DNA from: Lentinus brumalis
Taxonomy: Eukaryota; Basidiomycota; Agaricomycetes; Polyporales; Polyporaceae
Direction: 5' to 3'
Length of the DNA: 64,000 nt
NCBI GenBank assembly: GCA_001792895.1
Contig: MARA01000012.1
Coordinates: forward strand, 1,054,001 to 1,118,000
The position numbers and the translations under genes were made by a program. Under the pieces are notes generated by a model. The model was given only the letters and a program-made list of their open reading frames with translations. It had not been told where the DNA came from and did not search any database. Shown here one piece after another: positions 10,776-22,962 of this stretch. The first letter of the stretch is position 1. Every line of letters starts with the position of its first letter.

Positions 10776-12749
10776 TCAGTGCTCCTCGTCGACGTCTATC
10801 ACATCGTCCGCCTCCGCCGTCGGAGCTCCACGCTGGTCGTCGGGTCCGTCCGGCTTCGCGCCATCCGCGATATCGCGACCGTTCTCCTGCGTCTGCACCT
10901 GTGCCGTCGGGGTCGCATTCTTCGGCCTCGCAGCCTCTGTGAGCTTCGCGAACGCCGCCTTGTTCGCTTTCTGCACACATGTGAGCGCGAGGTTAACAAA
11001 AGAGCGGGGACGCGGACGCACCTGATACGCAACGGGGTCGTCCACGGTCTCCTTGCGCGTCTTCTGCTCCGCCTCCTCCGCCTTGCGCAGGTCGCTCCGG
11101 AGCTGGTCGAGCGTGCGCCGGTGTGCGGGCGCGCGGTCGACGTTCGCGTTGTACAGCACGATCCACCTAGTCAGCTCGGGAGTCAGTCAGACGCCACAGT
11201 GGGGGCGGGAAAGAGGGAGGAATGCGCACTTCTTGTGCCGCCTGGCGAGCGCGGTCTTGTCTCCGTGTGTGGGGAGGCCCCACTCTGTGAGCATGTCGGC
11301 GATACGTTTAAGCGGGTGGATGTCGTACGCGACTTTCGGGAGGTGCTCCAATTCCTCGTCGTCGTCGGCGGGGGCCGCTCTAGGGCGGGCACCGGTCAAC
11401 GTTGTGTGAGACCAAGCATTTGAGAGGATACTCACCGCGACTTCCCCTTGCCTTTGTCCTTTGTCTTCGCTGAGGCACCCGAGCCGCCGCTGCCACTAGA
11501 AAAGAGCTGGTCCCACCGCTGCTTCTGCTTGCTCTTGGACGACTCGGCTATCGGCCCGCTGGTGTTGGACCCCTCGGCGATGTAGCGTTTGCAGTTGCTA
11601 TCGAGGTGCCCATTGATCTTCTGGGAGAACACCTGCTTCTGGCATACTGGACAGAGCACGGTGTCTGGTAGCGGATTGGTCAGCGCATGCCACCGATGTG
11701 TAGAGACCAGGAAGCGAGAGCGTAGCGGCGTATCCTCTGATCGCAGGCTCAGCATGAATGTCGCTTGTATAGGAGCCGTATGCGCAACAGCTGCTCGGAG
11801 TCCAGCGTGCGAAGGCCACATGTATAGCTCGAAGGCCGCGGATTCCGTTGGTCATCGAATCGAGCGGGCCCTGCAGGCAATCAACAGTAGCTTTGGTCCT
11901 CTCTTGAGCACAGGAGACACAATAACGCGGTCCGTATACAGGAGCGCCACATAAGTAAGTAGACTGGCCACAGAGTGCAGCGCACGAGATCTGATGGTCA
12001 TTAGACAGTACGACGTTCCAGTTCCAGCCTGAGCGTGCAGCGGGCCGGCAGGCCGAGACAAGACCGCACCCACTGTCCAGCTGACATATGCAGAGGGATA
12101 AGAAAGCAGCGCACCTGGGAGAGCATCGGAAGTCGGCCGCCCGGACGGCGCAGGACTTAGACTTAGCGGTACTACTACGACCTCGTCCTCGGAGCCGGTG
12201 GCTGGGGAGTCGAGTCTTCTGCGCTTGTTGTCGTTTCCTGAGCGTTCGGAATATGATGAGTCATGACGAGCGTGGGGAGGCTGGGCGGGTTGGGCTTTTC
12301 GTGCTGCCTCTTCGCAGGCAAGTCGCAACATGAACGGTCTTGGGAGTGGGCTCAAGATAATTCAGACGATAGTCTGGTAGAGGTGCGCACCTAGCGTTCT
12401 TCCATGCCTGGACTGCGGTCTCCATCGCCACGTCCTTGCGTATATGTACTTCCGAAGCAGGTTTTCGACATGCTGGACATGTTTGTTGTTCAGGGAGGGC
12501 CGAACGGATGCACTAGAGCATTTCGGCAATCAAAACGCGCTCCCCAGCAGCAGCAAGGTACTACTCACTCACCGCCGAGCAGAAGCAATGGCCGCATGTG
12601 AGGGTGACTGGCGCGTCGTAGAACTCGCGGCAGATGGTGCAGCGGACGGCGTCGTCAAAGGGCCGGAGGCCAGGGGCAGTGGCAGCGTCTGGAAAGTCTG
12701 TGGGGTCGGAGATGCCTGCGGCGAGCAGCTTGTCGAGCATGGAGGCCAT
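10776..12749 (-). CDS. RAD18: RAD18, postreplication-repair E3 ubiquitin ligase
   Basis: Seven exons on the minus strand: 12749-12573, 12512-12391, 12338-12115, 11664-11436, 11379-11230, 11166-11022 and 10970-10776; 1242 bp, 413 residues. Domains in order: an N-terminal C3HC4 RING (CTICREFYDAPVTLTCGHCF then CSACIR and CPACRK, split by the first intron inside the zinc site); a basic linker; a UBZ4 zinc finger (CPVCQKQVFSQKINGHLDSNC gives C-x2-C...H-x4-C); a SAP domain (HPLKRIADMLTEWGLPTHGD, then KTALARRHKKWIVLYNAN); and a RAD6-binding-like helix (LDQLRSDLRKAEEAEQ). Known: RAD18 with RAD6 monoubiquitinates PCNA on K164 at stalled forks and starts translesion synthesis; it acts in the nucleus. 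Length and order match fungal RAD18. The fourth intron position (12,114-11,665, 450 bp) is unusually long for this genome. Divergent from the membrane-protein gene. Confidence 0.95.
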
Positions 12750-13044
12750 TGCGGGGGCGGGTGCTGGTGGAGATGGGGAGACGGAGGCAAGCTGGCGTGG
12801 GACGCGTCGCGTGACGGACGCGCACGGTCACCAACGTGACAGACGCGTCAAGGCCTGATGGGAAGCTTCGCGGGGAAAGTTCTCGCCGATCGTCGTCTTC
12901 CAACCGAAAGTGCTTGATGCAGGCACGCATACTTATTGCCCAGCACTAATACCAAGCCCTCGCAATTAATATTATGCACTCAGTACTTGGTCCAGTACCT
13001 ACTCAGACCGAGTCCTTGTCTTCGCTCCCCTCCTCCTCACCACG
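12750..13044. promoter_or_regulatory. Divergent promoter region, RAD18 / 7-TM gene
   Basis: 295 bp between the two ATGs. It is AT-richer near 12,960 (AATTAATATTATG), which could serve as a core element for the plus-strand gene. Shared regulation is inference. Confidence 0.45.
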
Positions 13045-15166
13045 ATGGCGGCAGGCCAGATAGCCCTCGACCGAGCCTACCTCGTCGCCATCTGGCTCGA
13101 GACCCTCTTCTACGGTGCGTATCGTTCACTGCGGGACGGCCAGCGAGCTCACCAGCATCTGTAGGCTTCAATGCGTGCGTCTTCGGGTCCTACATCTACA
13201 TAACCCGCATCCGCCGTATTCGTCGCAGAGTCACCCCTCTCATCTTCTGGGTCGCCGTGCTCATGTTCTGCTTCTCGACCGTGCACGTCTCCCTCGGCTT
13301 CGCACGTCTCGTCTGGGGCTTCATCGACCACCGCGACGACCCCGGAGGACCGGCGGCGTTCTTCTCCGACGTCTCTCAGCCACCTAACGTAGCGAAGGTC
13401 ATCATCCACACGGTCAACTCCATTCTCGGGGATGGCATAGTGGTGAGTCAATTTTCCCCTCCGGGTCCACGGCAAGTGTTCACGGTTGCGGGATAGGTCT
13501 GGAGGTGCTATTATGTCTGGGCGATGAACTGGCAGATATGCGTCGTGCCCGCGCTTTTGATTGTAGCGTCCGCAAGTGAGTTTCTCTCGTTGCTTCTTCC
13601 ACTTGCCCCCTTCGCTTGGTCATATCTGGCTACGAGACACTGGATTTTTGCGGTCGATGGGATGGCTTCTGTGTTCAGCCAGAGAAGAGACGAGACTCTG
13701 GTGGGGGCTGAAGTCTGGCGGCAGACTGGACGTACCACTACATAGCGCTCACCGCAGAGCACCACAACGGAAGCTCTGACGGTCGCGGCTAGCATCAGCC
13801 AGACAGTGCTGACTTGCCTCAGATCCCTGGTCTGGGATCAGGCATGCGGCAACGCCCGAGTACTTATGCCGTACATAGTATACAGACTCCTGCGGGAGTG
13901 CGTGCTACTATGAGCCTGCAAGGGATATGGAAACTGAGGGTGCATCGAAGGGGTGGTTGTGGACGTCCTCGGCGCAAGTGTGCGGGCTGGCACACGTAGC
14001 GTTGGTTGGCGCATGAAAGTTCCCTCCTTTGAAAGCGTGCGAGGTATGCGAATGACGAATCACTCCAAACAAATGCACTACCAGCTGTGTGCATTCCCTG
14101 GTGCACAGAGTATCGCGACCGGCCCTGCACCAGGGGTATGCACACGGGCAGGTCCTCCCGTCTTCTACGAATATCCTCCATTGGCTGTAGCCGAGCTCAA
14201 GACTACTGTATTGGCCCTGCCGCACAATTGTACATATAGCCGGCGATGCGGCATCGTGCGGATTGCCTGTCAGTCCGTTGATCTGCCGAAGCGAACGCGA
14301 GCCGTTCCTTATGTGTCACCGTTACTGGAGTGCTGGATACTGACTCATACTCGCAGTATGCGGCTTCGGACAGGCATACATATTCGCAACCGCGAAAACG
14401 ACACACAGCGCCTTTGCTACGGTATGTGACTGGCCTTCTGTGCGCACGAAACGACGAGGTCCTGATGTCTGCGCAGTCAATAGCACGCTGGAACGGCTCC
14501 CTCTTCAGCCTCTCCTTCACGACAAACGCCCTCGTGACAGTCCTCATCGCAGCCCGACTATGGTGCGTCCTTGCATGTCTTGCATTTGGGCCACGCTCAC
14601 CGACGCTCGCAGGTCACTGACTCGCGACCTCAACGGGGCCGTCGTTTCCGGCCACTCCTTCCGGTACATGAAGGTGTTCATGCTGATCATCGAGTCCGCG
14701 ATGATCTACAGCGCGGCGGTCCTCATCGAGATCGTGCTCTACTTCTCGAACAGCAACGCGTTCTACATCGTCTACGACCCCATCGCGCAGCTCACCGTGA
14801 GTGTCCCCTCCCTACTGGCTGTCATTCAGCTTCCTGGCTGACAACTCGCCACGACGCACGCAGGGCATCGTGCCGACGATGATCATCATCATCTCCACGC
14901 TCGGGATCACCATCGAGGACCTCAGCACCGCAAGATCCGCGTCCTCAGACCCCACGACGGGACGCGACGAGCTAACGACGATGCATTTCAAGACCATGTA
15001 CAACTCCCGCGGCGCCTCGACGGCTGGGTACTCAGACACGGACGTCGAGCGCGAGGCGTCCTCCGTGCGCGTGGAAACGGGAGCGGCGGACGGGCACGCA
15101 GACCCAGATCTTGATTCGGAAGGGACGAAGCCGAACTTGTCCGCGGTGTGGAGGTTGCCGAGCTGA
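13045..15166 (+). CDS. Seven-transmembrane protein, Agaricomycete hypothetical family
   Basis: Exons 13045-13114, 13165-13442, 13497-13575, 14357-14421, 14477-14562, 14613-14796 and 14864-15166 sum to 1065 bp, 354 residues. Seen: alternating hydrophobic segments (YLVAIWLETLFYG, FNACVFGSYIYI, PLIFWVAVLMFCFSTVHVSL, ICVVPALLIVAS, SFTTNALVTVLIAARLW, YMKVFMLIIESAMIYSAAVL, GIVPTMIIIISTLGI), seven in all, then a hydrophilic serine-rich cytosolic tail. A VWRCYYVWA motif follows the third segment, as in the many mushroom proteins of this kind; no ligand or function is known. The fourth exon (65 bp) sits after a 781-bp intron, far longer than the others. I placed it by its phase and by the match of its sequence (GFGQAYIFATA) to the family's fourth helix. 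Confidence 0.75.
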
Positions 15167-15492
15167 GGTTAGCCATGGCGCGGCTTCGGGTGGCGCTCGT
15201 GTATATAGTGTAGTACATATATGGCAGAAGAGATACTGTAAGATATCCCGCCGTCTCGGACATCGAGCGACGTTCGTGGGATGCAGGATGTATAGTACAA
15301 AAGTAAGCAGTACATAGTAACACACAGGACAATAGGTCAGTACAGAGGGTGGCCAAGGGCGACCAAGAGAAACGTGCATAGGGATGAACAGAGCCAGCTG
15401 CTGGAGCTCACATATACCTTCCGGAGCTCAGGCCGCCTTCCGTTGTAGTCGTACAGTTCTCGTCCGGACTCGAAACATCGACTTGGCAGCCT
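15167..15492. other. Convergent intergenic stretch
   Basis: 326 bp between two converging stop codons. It should hold both 3' ends. No gene seen. Confidence 0.5.
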
Positions 15493-18272
15493 CTACCGGC
15501 GTTTCCGGCTCTTCATCACCTCCCGGGCTGCCCCCACGATCGCCCCAGGCTGGTTGAGCATACCCGCGAGCGCATGCATCTGCGCCTGCACGAACGGGTG
15601 CGAGGGCCCCACAGGCACAGCAGACGCAGCAGGGTCAACAGGCGCGTTAAACTGAAGCAGGCCAATGATACCCGCGGTCTGCGCATGCGACGCGAGCTGC
15701 GCCCTCTGCATGATCCCGAGCGGGTGCATACCGCCAAGCCCGTTGATGTTCAACAAGAGGCTCTGGAGGGACATGGGGCCGATCCCGCCAATTTGCATTT
15801 GGCCGGCTGGCATGCCAGCCTGGTGGGCGTATGCGTTGGGCTTCAGCTCAAGGGTGATGTTGTGCACCGTGTTCTGATTGTAAACGCTGTGAAACATTAT
15901 AGCCCAGTCAGTTCATGTGGGTTCGCAGGGACTGCGAGAGGGAGCTCGGGGACGCACTTCATATTGTACCCAACAAGGGGATGCCACTGCCCAGAGATAT
16001 GCTGCAACTGTGTGCCCAAGAAAGAAGTCAGAAGGAGGAGACGCGGAGACACCGGATGCGCCACAAGAACGACGTACCAGGTGCGAGAGGCCATAGCTCT
16101 CGCCGCCGGACATCATCGGCGCAATATTGCCGACGACATGTTGAGGCTGGTAGAACCGCATCCCACAACTGCACTGCGAGGGCCTCTCGTTGCTCAAACG
16201 CTGATGTAGAGCTGACAACGTCGTACCACGAGGCATACCGAGGGAGTCGAGGAGACGTGGCATGAGGGCACACGTAGTCTCCCCGGCGGGTCGCACGGGG
16301 ATAGTATCCCAAGAGGGCGACGTATGATACGTGGCGTCATGCTCGAGCACCCCGAGGAAAGTCATCGCTGTGCTCATCTGAGGAACCCCGTACACCTCCG
16401 CTTCGAGACAGCTTGGGTGCACGCATTCAAAGAGGGACGTGGGGCGATCGAGGAGCGCGCGGTCCGCCGCCGCGGGGTCGTCGGCAAATAGGTCCTCGAG
16501 GTCGAATTCAGGCCTCAGGATCGTCTCGCTGACGTCGCGGGCCTTGCCTTTGCCCTTGCTCTTGCCTTTGTGCGTGCCGGCTGTGGAGGTGCTTGCGTGC
16601 GAGGGGCCGCTCGCTGCCTCCCGAAGCACATTTGCGCAGTGGTGCTGAATTTTCCGCATGGCCGCTCGCACGTCGCGCATAAGGGCCGGTCTGATGGCAG
16701 CGAAGTCGCTTTCAATGACGTGCTCCGTTGGACTGGCGGACGTGATCAAAGCACGCATGCTGGGCAATTTCACTGCGGCCCCGAAAGCGGGCATCATGCT
16801 CGCCCACACGTCCGTTGAGTCCCGTCCCTTGACGACTTGCACGAAGGCGTCGTATATCGGTTGGAGCTCCTGCATGCGCATGAACCACTTGGTGTGGAAC
16901 GCATCGTCTGCCCGGCGCGTGCGCTCAGCCTGTAGCATCTCGAGGAGCTTGGGCTTGATATTATTCCAGACTGCAGCAGATATAAGTACCGGATGATGAG
17001 GGTGATACAGGGAGGGACCTACTGCGTGGAGTGAGTGCAGCCCGTTGGTCAAGCAACGAGTGAAAATCCGGGTCCGTGGCTGGGTAGTCTTCAGGATCGT
17101 AATCCAGCTCCCGCAGCTTCTCCGCAATTCTTGAGACGGTGCTGCAGGTGAGTAGGGTAAAAGGCTAGGTGTGAGGAACTCACGCCAACTTCCGGTCGGT
17201 CATGTGGTGCTCAAAAACCGCCCGCGCTTGTCTTCGGTCAAGCTCAACCATGATGATCTCCACCTGGAACTAGATAAAAGGCATCAGACCAGCCTGCTGC
17301 AAACAACTGAAGGAGTGACGATACTCACAAGCAAACGTGCCTGAGTGCGCGCTTTGTACTTCGCGACGAACTGCTTCATCGATATGTTCGTCTCTCCCGC
17401 ACGCACTTGGCGATACTCCTCCGTGACCGCAGCAAAGTCGGAACGGTGGTAAAAGGTATGCTCAGTTTGCTTGTTATTTTCGGGGATGGAGGAAGGTCCC
17501 CGCCAAGCCTGAGCGTGCTGGTACGCCTGGTACGCCCCCCTGGCACCCCTGGGAGGAGGTCGTAGATGACCTTCTTGAAGTCGGGATCGTAATAGAAACC
17601 CGAGTCGTAGGCAAGCTGCCCACCCGGTCGGACGCTGGCAGATTGTGCATCATGATAAGTGTTGGGATAGGGCGACCATTCGCTGCGGGAAACAACCACG
17701 ACGCACCTCGAGCTCCAGCAGGTGCTACAAAATCGGTGGTAGTTTGCATAGTCAAGAAATTCGGCACCTGTAGCCCCACAATTCTAGTGATTTTTGAATG
17801 GTGAGATGAGCACAGATACGGTGTACAAGAGGCCGTAATTTGACTGACTGTGCAGTCGCGTTCGAATAGGAGGCGCGCGTAACGAGGCTCGCTCAGGTCG
17901 TCGGGGCCGTCGGGAATCTCTGGTACGAAGTTATTGCGCGCCGCGATCCAGATCCGGCGAGAGGAGCGAGACAGGAGCATCTTCCGGAACACGCTTGATA
18001 CGCGGGCGAGATGAAGGAGGTCGACCGGCTTGAGATGTGACGCGACCTGTGGCGGGTTAAACTCAATGATTGAAGCGCGGTGGTTCCGTAAGATGACATA
18101 CCTCGAAGAACACATCGAGCGGCATTGTGAGGAGTAAGGAGAGTTGCCCGACCATGCTGTCACCCGGTGACGACGACGAGGCACTTGCGGAAGTGGCCCT
18201 TATCCCTCCAAGTTCCTTTTGCTTGCGCTGGCGCACAGGCACGGGCCTGTTTGCAGAGCTCTGCTTACCCAT
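15493..18272 (-). CDS. F-box protein with cysteine-containing tail, paralogue 2
   Basis: Minus-strand exons: 18272-18102, 18046-17849, 17783-17707, 17634 to 17329, 17269-17184, 17141-17023, 16970-16078, 16007-15958 and 15886-15493, for about 764 residues. The F-box reads LLTMPLDVFFE / VASHLKPVDLLHLARVSS, then RRIWIAARNNF and a CxxC in FCSTCWSS. Intron positions and phases match paralogue 1: the second exon is 198 bp and the penultimate exon 50 bp in both. Two differences: the intron that splits the fourth and fifth exons of paralogue 1 is missing, and at that point the frame changes within a run of six C (plus strand 17,535-17,540), one base short of continuity. The C-terminal exon is longer (Met/Gln/Gly-rich, ending EVMKSRKRR). 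As for paralogue 1, an SCF substrate receptor is likely and the substrate unknown. The codon at 18317, upstream and in frame, is not ATG, so 18272 is used. Confidence 0.78.
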
Positions 18273-19599
18273 GAGGCCAACGAACGCAGGTGGTGGTTGC
18301 AGCTGAGCAAGTGACACGTAAGGTTAAAGGCTAGGACGAAGGTGACAAATGAACAGCGCTGCGCTGCGCGCCAGTGCGCGCCTCAGCCACAGAGCCAAAC
18401 GCCTGGCTCGCGAATTTGAAAGACTGCAGCAGAGACTGCAGCTGGTCTGTTCTCGAATTCTCAATCCCTGCACTAAGTGCTACTCAACTCTGAAATATTA
18501 TATTGAACCGCAGACAATTCGCAGAAATCTGCGTGAGCCGAAAGCTCCGGATGATTCACCAGTGGCGAGGCTGTCAATTATGATATTGGCTCTCGACAAA
18601 CCTCGTTCCGTCTTCCTGTCCTCCGACTGGTAAAATATTGACAGCAGCTCTGGACCTTTTGAGTCAGGGCACCGGACGATGATCATACAGCTCCCCGTAC
18701 GCAGGTTACACGAAGGCTGCCAGAATTAACCACCGCCGCCACCGATCACTTGGCTAACCCTGATTTTGGGCGTATTCGAATTAATCGGGATTCGCTAGTC
18801 CTAAGAATTGAGTAGCCCTACTGATTCACCAGGCCTGTGTGCGTACGAGTACGGCGATGAGGTGATACAGCAACATGTGTTGCAAGCTCGGGCATAAGTA
18901 CTAGATCTTCCTTGCGCTGCGTATGGACCCCCAGGACGGACTGGCACGGAGGTGTGGCAAGTGCATCTTGAGTACATCCGAGGTAAGTACACTCATATTG
19001 CTTAAGGTCGTATACTTATAACGGGTGTATAACGGGAAAACTGAGGAGAGGTATTGTCGTATGTATTCTACATGACTCGGCAGTACTAGGGTAATCATGA
19101 AGTCTAGGAATACAAATCTACAGCAAATACGGTGACACAACAAGGCAGGGAGTGCAGGTACGCCTATTACTAGCATTCAGTCAGAGACAGACAGCTCGCT
19201 GCGCAGCAAACGGTTCAGTTCGAACCGGCTTTGTCAGCGCTTCTTAACATCCGAACCACTACAAGCGCCCAAACCACAGGGCCCCAAAGTAGGTGGCCAA
19301 AACTCAATCGATTGTGGTCCGTTCTTCTTCAAACTTGCTACAGACGTCCCTTCATACCCATACAGGATGTGTGGGCGTTTTGAGAAGCATAAACCGAGAC
19401 TGTGAAGAGATATCGAGGATTCAACATACACTTCCGTATATGGTAGCTTGCTTCGAATTTGTACATGTTTGTTCCGCGAAGTGCGTTTGGGAGGCCTGAA
19501 CAGTGAATGCTCGCTTCGCTCGCAATAAAGCACGCAAAAAGACACCTCATTTCACATAGGCTCAGATACTCGTCGCTCGCTTACTCACTTTCTGGTCAC
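18273..19599. other. Gene-free stretch
   Basis: 1.3 kb, AT-richer than its neighbours, with only short scattered frames. It contains the promoter of F-box paralogue 2 and the 3' flank of the disordered-protein gene. I looked for a tRNA around the GTTCGAAC string near 19,220 and found no arms. Confidence 0.45.
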
Positions 19600-21300
19600 C
19601 TACGCTCCAGTCCTCTTCCGGATGTTCAATGGGCGTACCCCCTGCGTGGCGTGCTCGCGCGTTGGCCCGGCGAGCGAGTTCACCCACGCCGCTACATCTG
19701 CCCGCCTTTCTTCGTCCAGATCCGCCGTCCCCTTCCTGCCGCCACTCATCATGAGGACCGCCCCTTCAGGACTATTAGGCGGAGACTGTTGTGGCGTTGG
19801 TGCCGGCTTCATCTGGACGTCCGCCTTCGACGACTTCGCACGGTGCAGATCAGCGCCCCCAGCTGACACCGAGGACATCTTCACGGGCCGCGCCCCCGCG
19901 GCCTCCCGCATGTGCATCGACATCGTGCCCTGTACCTTCTCGACCACGGACGCCGTAGCGAGCTGGAGCGAGGAACGCGGAGTCTCTGTCTCCACAAGGG
20001 AGTCTGTCCGCGACCGCGTCTTCTCGACATCACGCGGCACGTTGCGTGCATGGGGCTTCACGTCGGGGGACTTGATCCTGTGATCGCGTGCGGATTCGGG
20101 TGACCTCAAGGGAGAAGAAGGCAGATGTTGTTCAACGCGGCGCAGCGTCCGGGCGGGCGGTTCACGGTTATGTTGAGTCGGGGCGGTTGGTGACTGCGAG
20201 CTCATGTGCCGTGGGGTGGTTACCGCCTCGCCCGTTCGCTCGGAGCGATGCCGTGCGTGTTGAATTGGGAGCGGGACGCCGGCCTCCCCGGAGGACATCG
20301 TCCGCTTAATTGCGCCCTGGCGCCGAACCGTCGGTGTGCCCGTTGAGCAGTATACCGACTCCGTCGGCGACCTTGCAGACACCAACATGAATGGGGAGTT
20401 TCCCGCCCGCTGCGGTGCATGCCTCGACGCCGCCGGACCATGTGAAGGATCGACGAGCCCTCCAAAGGATTTCGAGGCGGGTCCAAGGGTCGGTGAGTCG
20501 GGCATGGCAGCCGACATTGACGTGGCTGGTGAGCTCGGCGCGACGAAGGAGGGCGCGAAGATCGAGTCGTGCCTCGGAGTGGCACGAGCCTGCGGGAACT
20601 GGTAGCCACTCACCAGCTCGTTCTCGTCGGCTCTCTTTGGCCTCGAGTCCAGGGATTGGACGGGGACGGGATGCTCCTTCTTCTTTGCCTGGCCGCGCGA
20701 ACCACTTGCGTCTCGAGGCGTGGGCGGTAGCGGACCCGAGGGTGGCGGCCGTTGCCTGCTGGGTCTTGGTCCATCCTGCGATGTGTAAATCATTGGAAGT
20801 GCGCGCTGCTTCGAGACCGACCCATTCTTCGGATGCGAGGGCTCAATGTCCAGCCAAGGAGCGATCATTGGGAGCACTTTGTTGATGTTGTCCGTTGACG
20901 CAGATGCTTTGGAGGCGTAGTAGTCATTGCCCGACCTCTGTCCATGTGCGCGCCGCTCCGTGACCGAATTGATCTTCGGATAAGCGGGCTGGACGGTGGG
21001 CCTAGGACCCGTCGACGCACACGATCTGTAGTCATCGGCCGACCTCACGCGATGAATACCATCCTTGGACATACTTCGGTACCCGTATACTTTGGTCTTG
21101 TGTCTTCCATCCGGATCTGACGGTGCTGCTGCGCGTGCCAGAGCGTTCGCTGCTGCGTTTCTAAGGGCCGTGCTCGAAGTGTGAGTACTCACACCGCCGG
21201 ACAAAGATCACTGCACTCACACGAATGTACCGACGGTGCCGGAAAACTTTCTGACGTGGTTTGAGAATGAATTCGCGCGGCGCGGTCGGTTTGAGTCCAT
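19600..21300 (-). CDS. Large disordered protein, hypothetical
   Basis: Two exons, 21300-21221 and 21160-19600, sum to 1641 bp, 546 residues, with a GTGAGT donor. The ATG at 21300 is chosen because the long frame upstream of 21,160 has no ATG of its own and the 80-bp first exon joins it in phase. Seen: an N-terminus with NAAANALARAAAPSDPDG, then Arg/Ser/Pro-rich sequence with many RS and SP pairs, a central FAPSFVAPSSPATSMSAA stretch and a more ordered acidic C-terminus (DLDEERRADVAAWVNSLAG, then ending NIRKRTGA). No domain recognised. High SP/RS content suggests a phosphorylated scaffold or nuclear protein; that is inference. Same strand as the DUF3632-like gene, 490 bp downstream of it. Confidence 0.7.
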
Positions 21301-21790
21301 ATGGGATGTTCGCAGGTGGTTGATGATTATGTGGACGTGTGGAAAGGTGGTTGGTTGGAATGAGTTCCGTTACGATGGCTACCGCGATATCTTGCTGTAA
21401 GCGAGTGTGGGTGTTTCTTGTGAATGAGCATCCGCATAGCAAGCATTTATATATCTGTGGGTTGCGTAAAGTCAAAGCGTGAGGCCATTGTGCTTACCCC
21501 TGAGACAAAGCGGTGGCAGTGGCGCGCCCGACCGACTTAAGCGGCGGTCAAAGGTGGCACCCATTGCGGACCCGTAAGGACAATAGCGAGGCCTTTCCCG
21601 CTCAGGCACCTCGCTTTCAAGGTGGGTGTCAGCGATCGTGGGGCAATCACCGGGTGAGGATTGGTGCACGGTGGCTTGTATAAAGTTGTAAAGCATATGT
21701 CAGACAATGCGAGCCCTTTTGCACGGCACCTCCGACCATCTACGCAGACGGAGCATCGCGCTCAAACTTCTCCATGGCATCCACAGCAGC
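21301..21790. other. Intergenic stretch
   Basis: 490 bp between two minus-strand genes. Promoter of the disordered-protein gene. No coding signal. Confidence 0.45.
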
Positions 21791-22962
21791 CTAAGAGAAG
21801 GGTGAGGACGAACTGTGAGCATGCATCCGAGATACACTCGCCTGAGCCGCTTCGGCGACGTTCTTCCTCCAATTTCCCTGTACAACCTCCGAGAAGATTT
21901 GCTTCCAATGAGCCCAGCGGTCCGGGTGGTACCCATCCGCGCCGTCCCACGTCCCGCCGCTGGCGCCCGGAGCACCTTGGTTCGCCTTCCAGTCCGGGTT
22001 GCCCTTGGGACCCAGGATCTTCCTGCACCTGTACATTTTTGCCCCCGCGATCTTAATCCAGATCGCAGCCACCTCGATTTGGAGCTCTTGAGGGTCATTC
22101 CCATCCACATCGACAGTAGGTCCCTCGGTCGACTGGACGGAGAGCGGCTCAAGAAACATGCGCATCGTCGTAATGCCGAAGAAGTGCTCATCGACGATGT
22201 CGAGTGCCCAAAGCTTCGCGAGGAAGGCGTTGATATTCAGCCACTCCTTGCGGGACTGGGAAAACATGCGCTCGACGGGGTCATTGGTGGGCAAGTCTCC
22301 ACAGAGAACAGCGTGTGCTCTGGGCGTCGACTTGTCAAGGAAGCCCTCGCCCTGGAGGAATGCATTCGGGCCTACAGCAGAAATTAGTGGTAAACGAGGA
22401 TTCAGAGACGCCTTGCGGCGTCCGCTTCGGCAGTACTTAAAACAGAGAGCCAGCGCACCGTTCATTCCTTCACGAGAGACGGGGCCGAAGAGAGGGAGTT
22501 CTCCCCAGTGCGAACCTTCACCCCAGATGATCCAACCGGCACATCCTTGGCTGTCTTTGGTTTTCAAGGCAGCAAGAATACGCGCGAGCCGATCGTGCAT
22601 CGAGGCGTCGTCCTCCGCAATATTGAGGAGGCCAGACCAAAAGGACCACAAGAGACCCTCCAGACCAGGAGTGTCTCCCTCTTGTGTGACATCCGCGTTG
22701 CCGGTTGAGCTGGCGATGCACTGGTTGCATTGCGCGACGACCGTGGTGGCAATTTCCTCCGGAGAGAGCAAATGGTCCTCGACTGCGGCGAGGGCCGCTT
22801 GTGCATAAGGTCGTAAGTCATCGTCCAAATCGAAAGCGGTTAAACAACGAAGGATGAGGAAGATGCGCGACGGGTATGGGGATCCATGAGGCTTAAGTAT
22901 GTAGATGATATGATGTAAGGAGCGCCGCACTCACCGGTTACGGCACTATGAATGTAAGCCAT
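21791..22962 (-). CDS. DUF3632-like protein
   Basis: A long minus-strand open frame (about 22,900 to 21,791, over 360 residues) with the layout of fungal DUF3632 proteins: an N-terminal helical part (FDLDDDLRPYAQAALAAVED), an LWSFWSGLLNIAEDDASMHDR block followed by LARILAALKTKD, then EWLNINAFLAKLWALDIV and a late EVAAIWIKIAGAKMYRC. A short first exon, 22962-22935 (MAYIHSAVT, donor GTGAGT), is likely, but I could not place its acceptor in phase, so the first 30 or so residues are open. DUF3632 proteins have no known function. The C-terminal 60 residues are hydrophilic and variable. Confidence 0.62.

Noticed and set aside
17534..17767. Loss of the CxxC motif in F-box paralogue 2
   Set aside because: Appeared so with the acceptor at 17,768. 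With the acceptor at 17,784 the exon matches paralogue 1 in phase and the motif FCSTCW is present.
19205..19240. GTTCGAACCGG string resembling a tRNA T-arm
   Set aside because: No D-arm or acceptor pairing upstream or downstream.
19622..20885. Plus-strand open frames opposite the disordered-protein gene
   Set aside because: Shadows of the GC-rich minus-strand coding sequence; the minus frame is longer, uninterrupted and has a spliced ATG.
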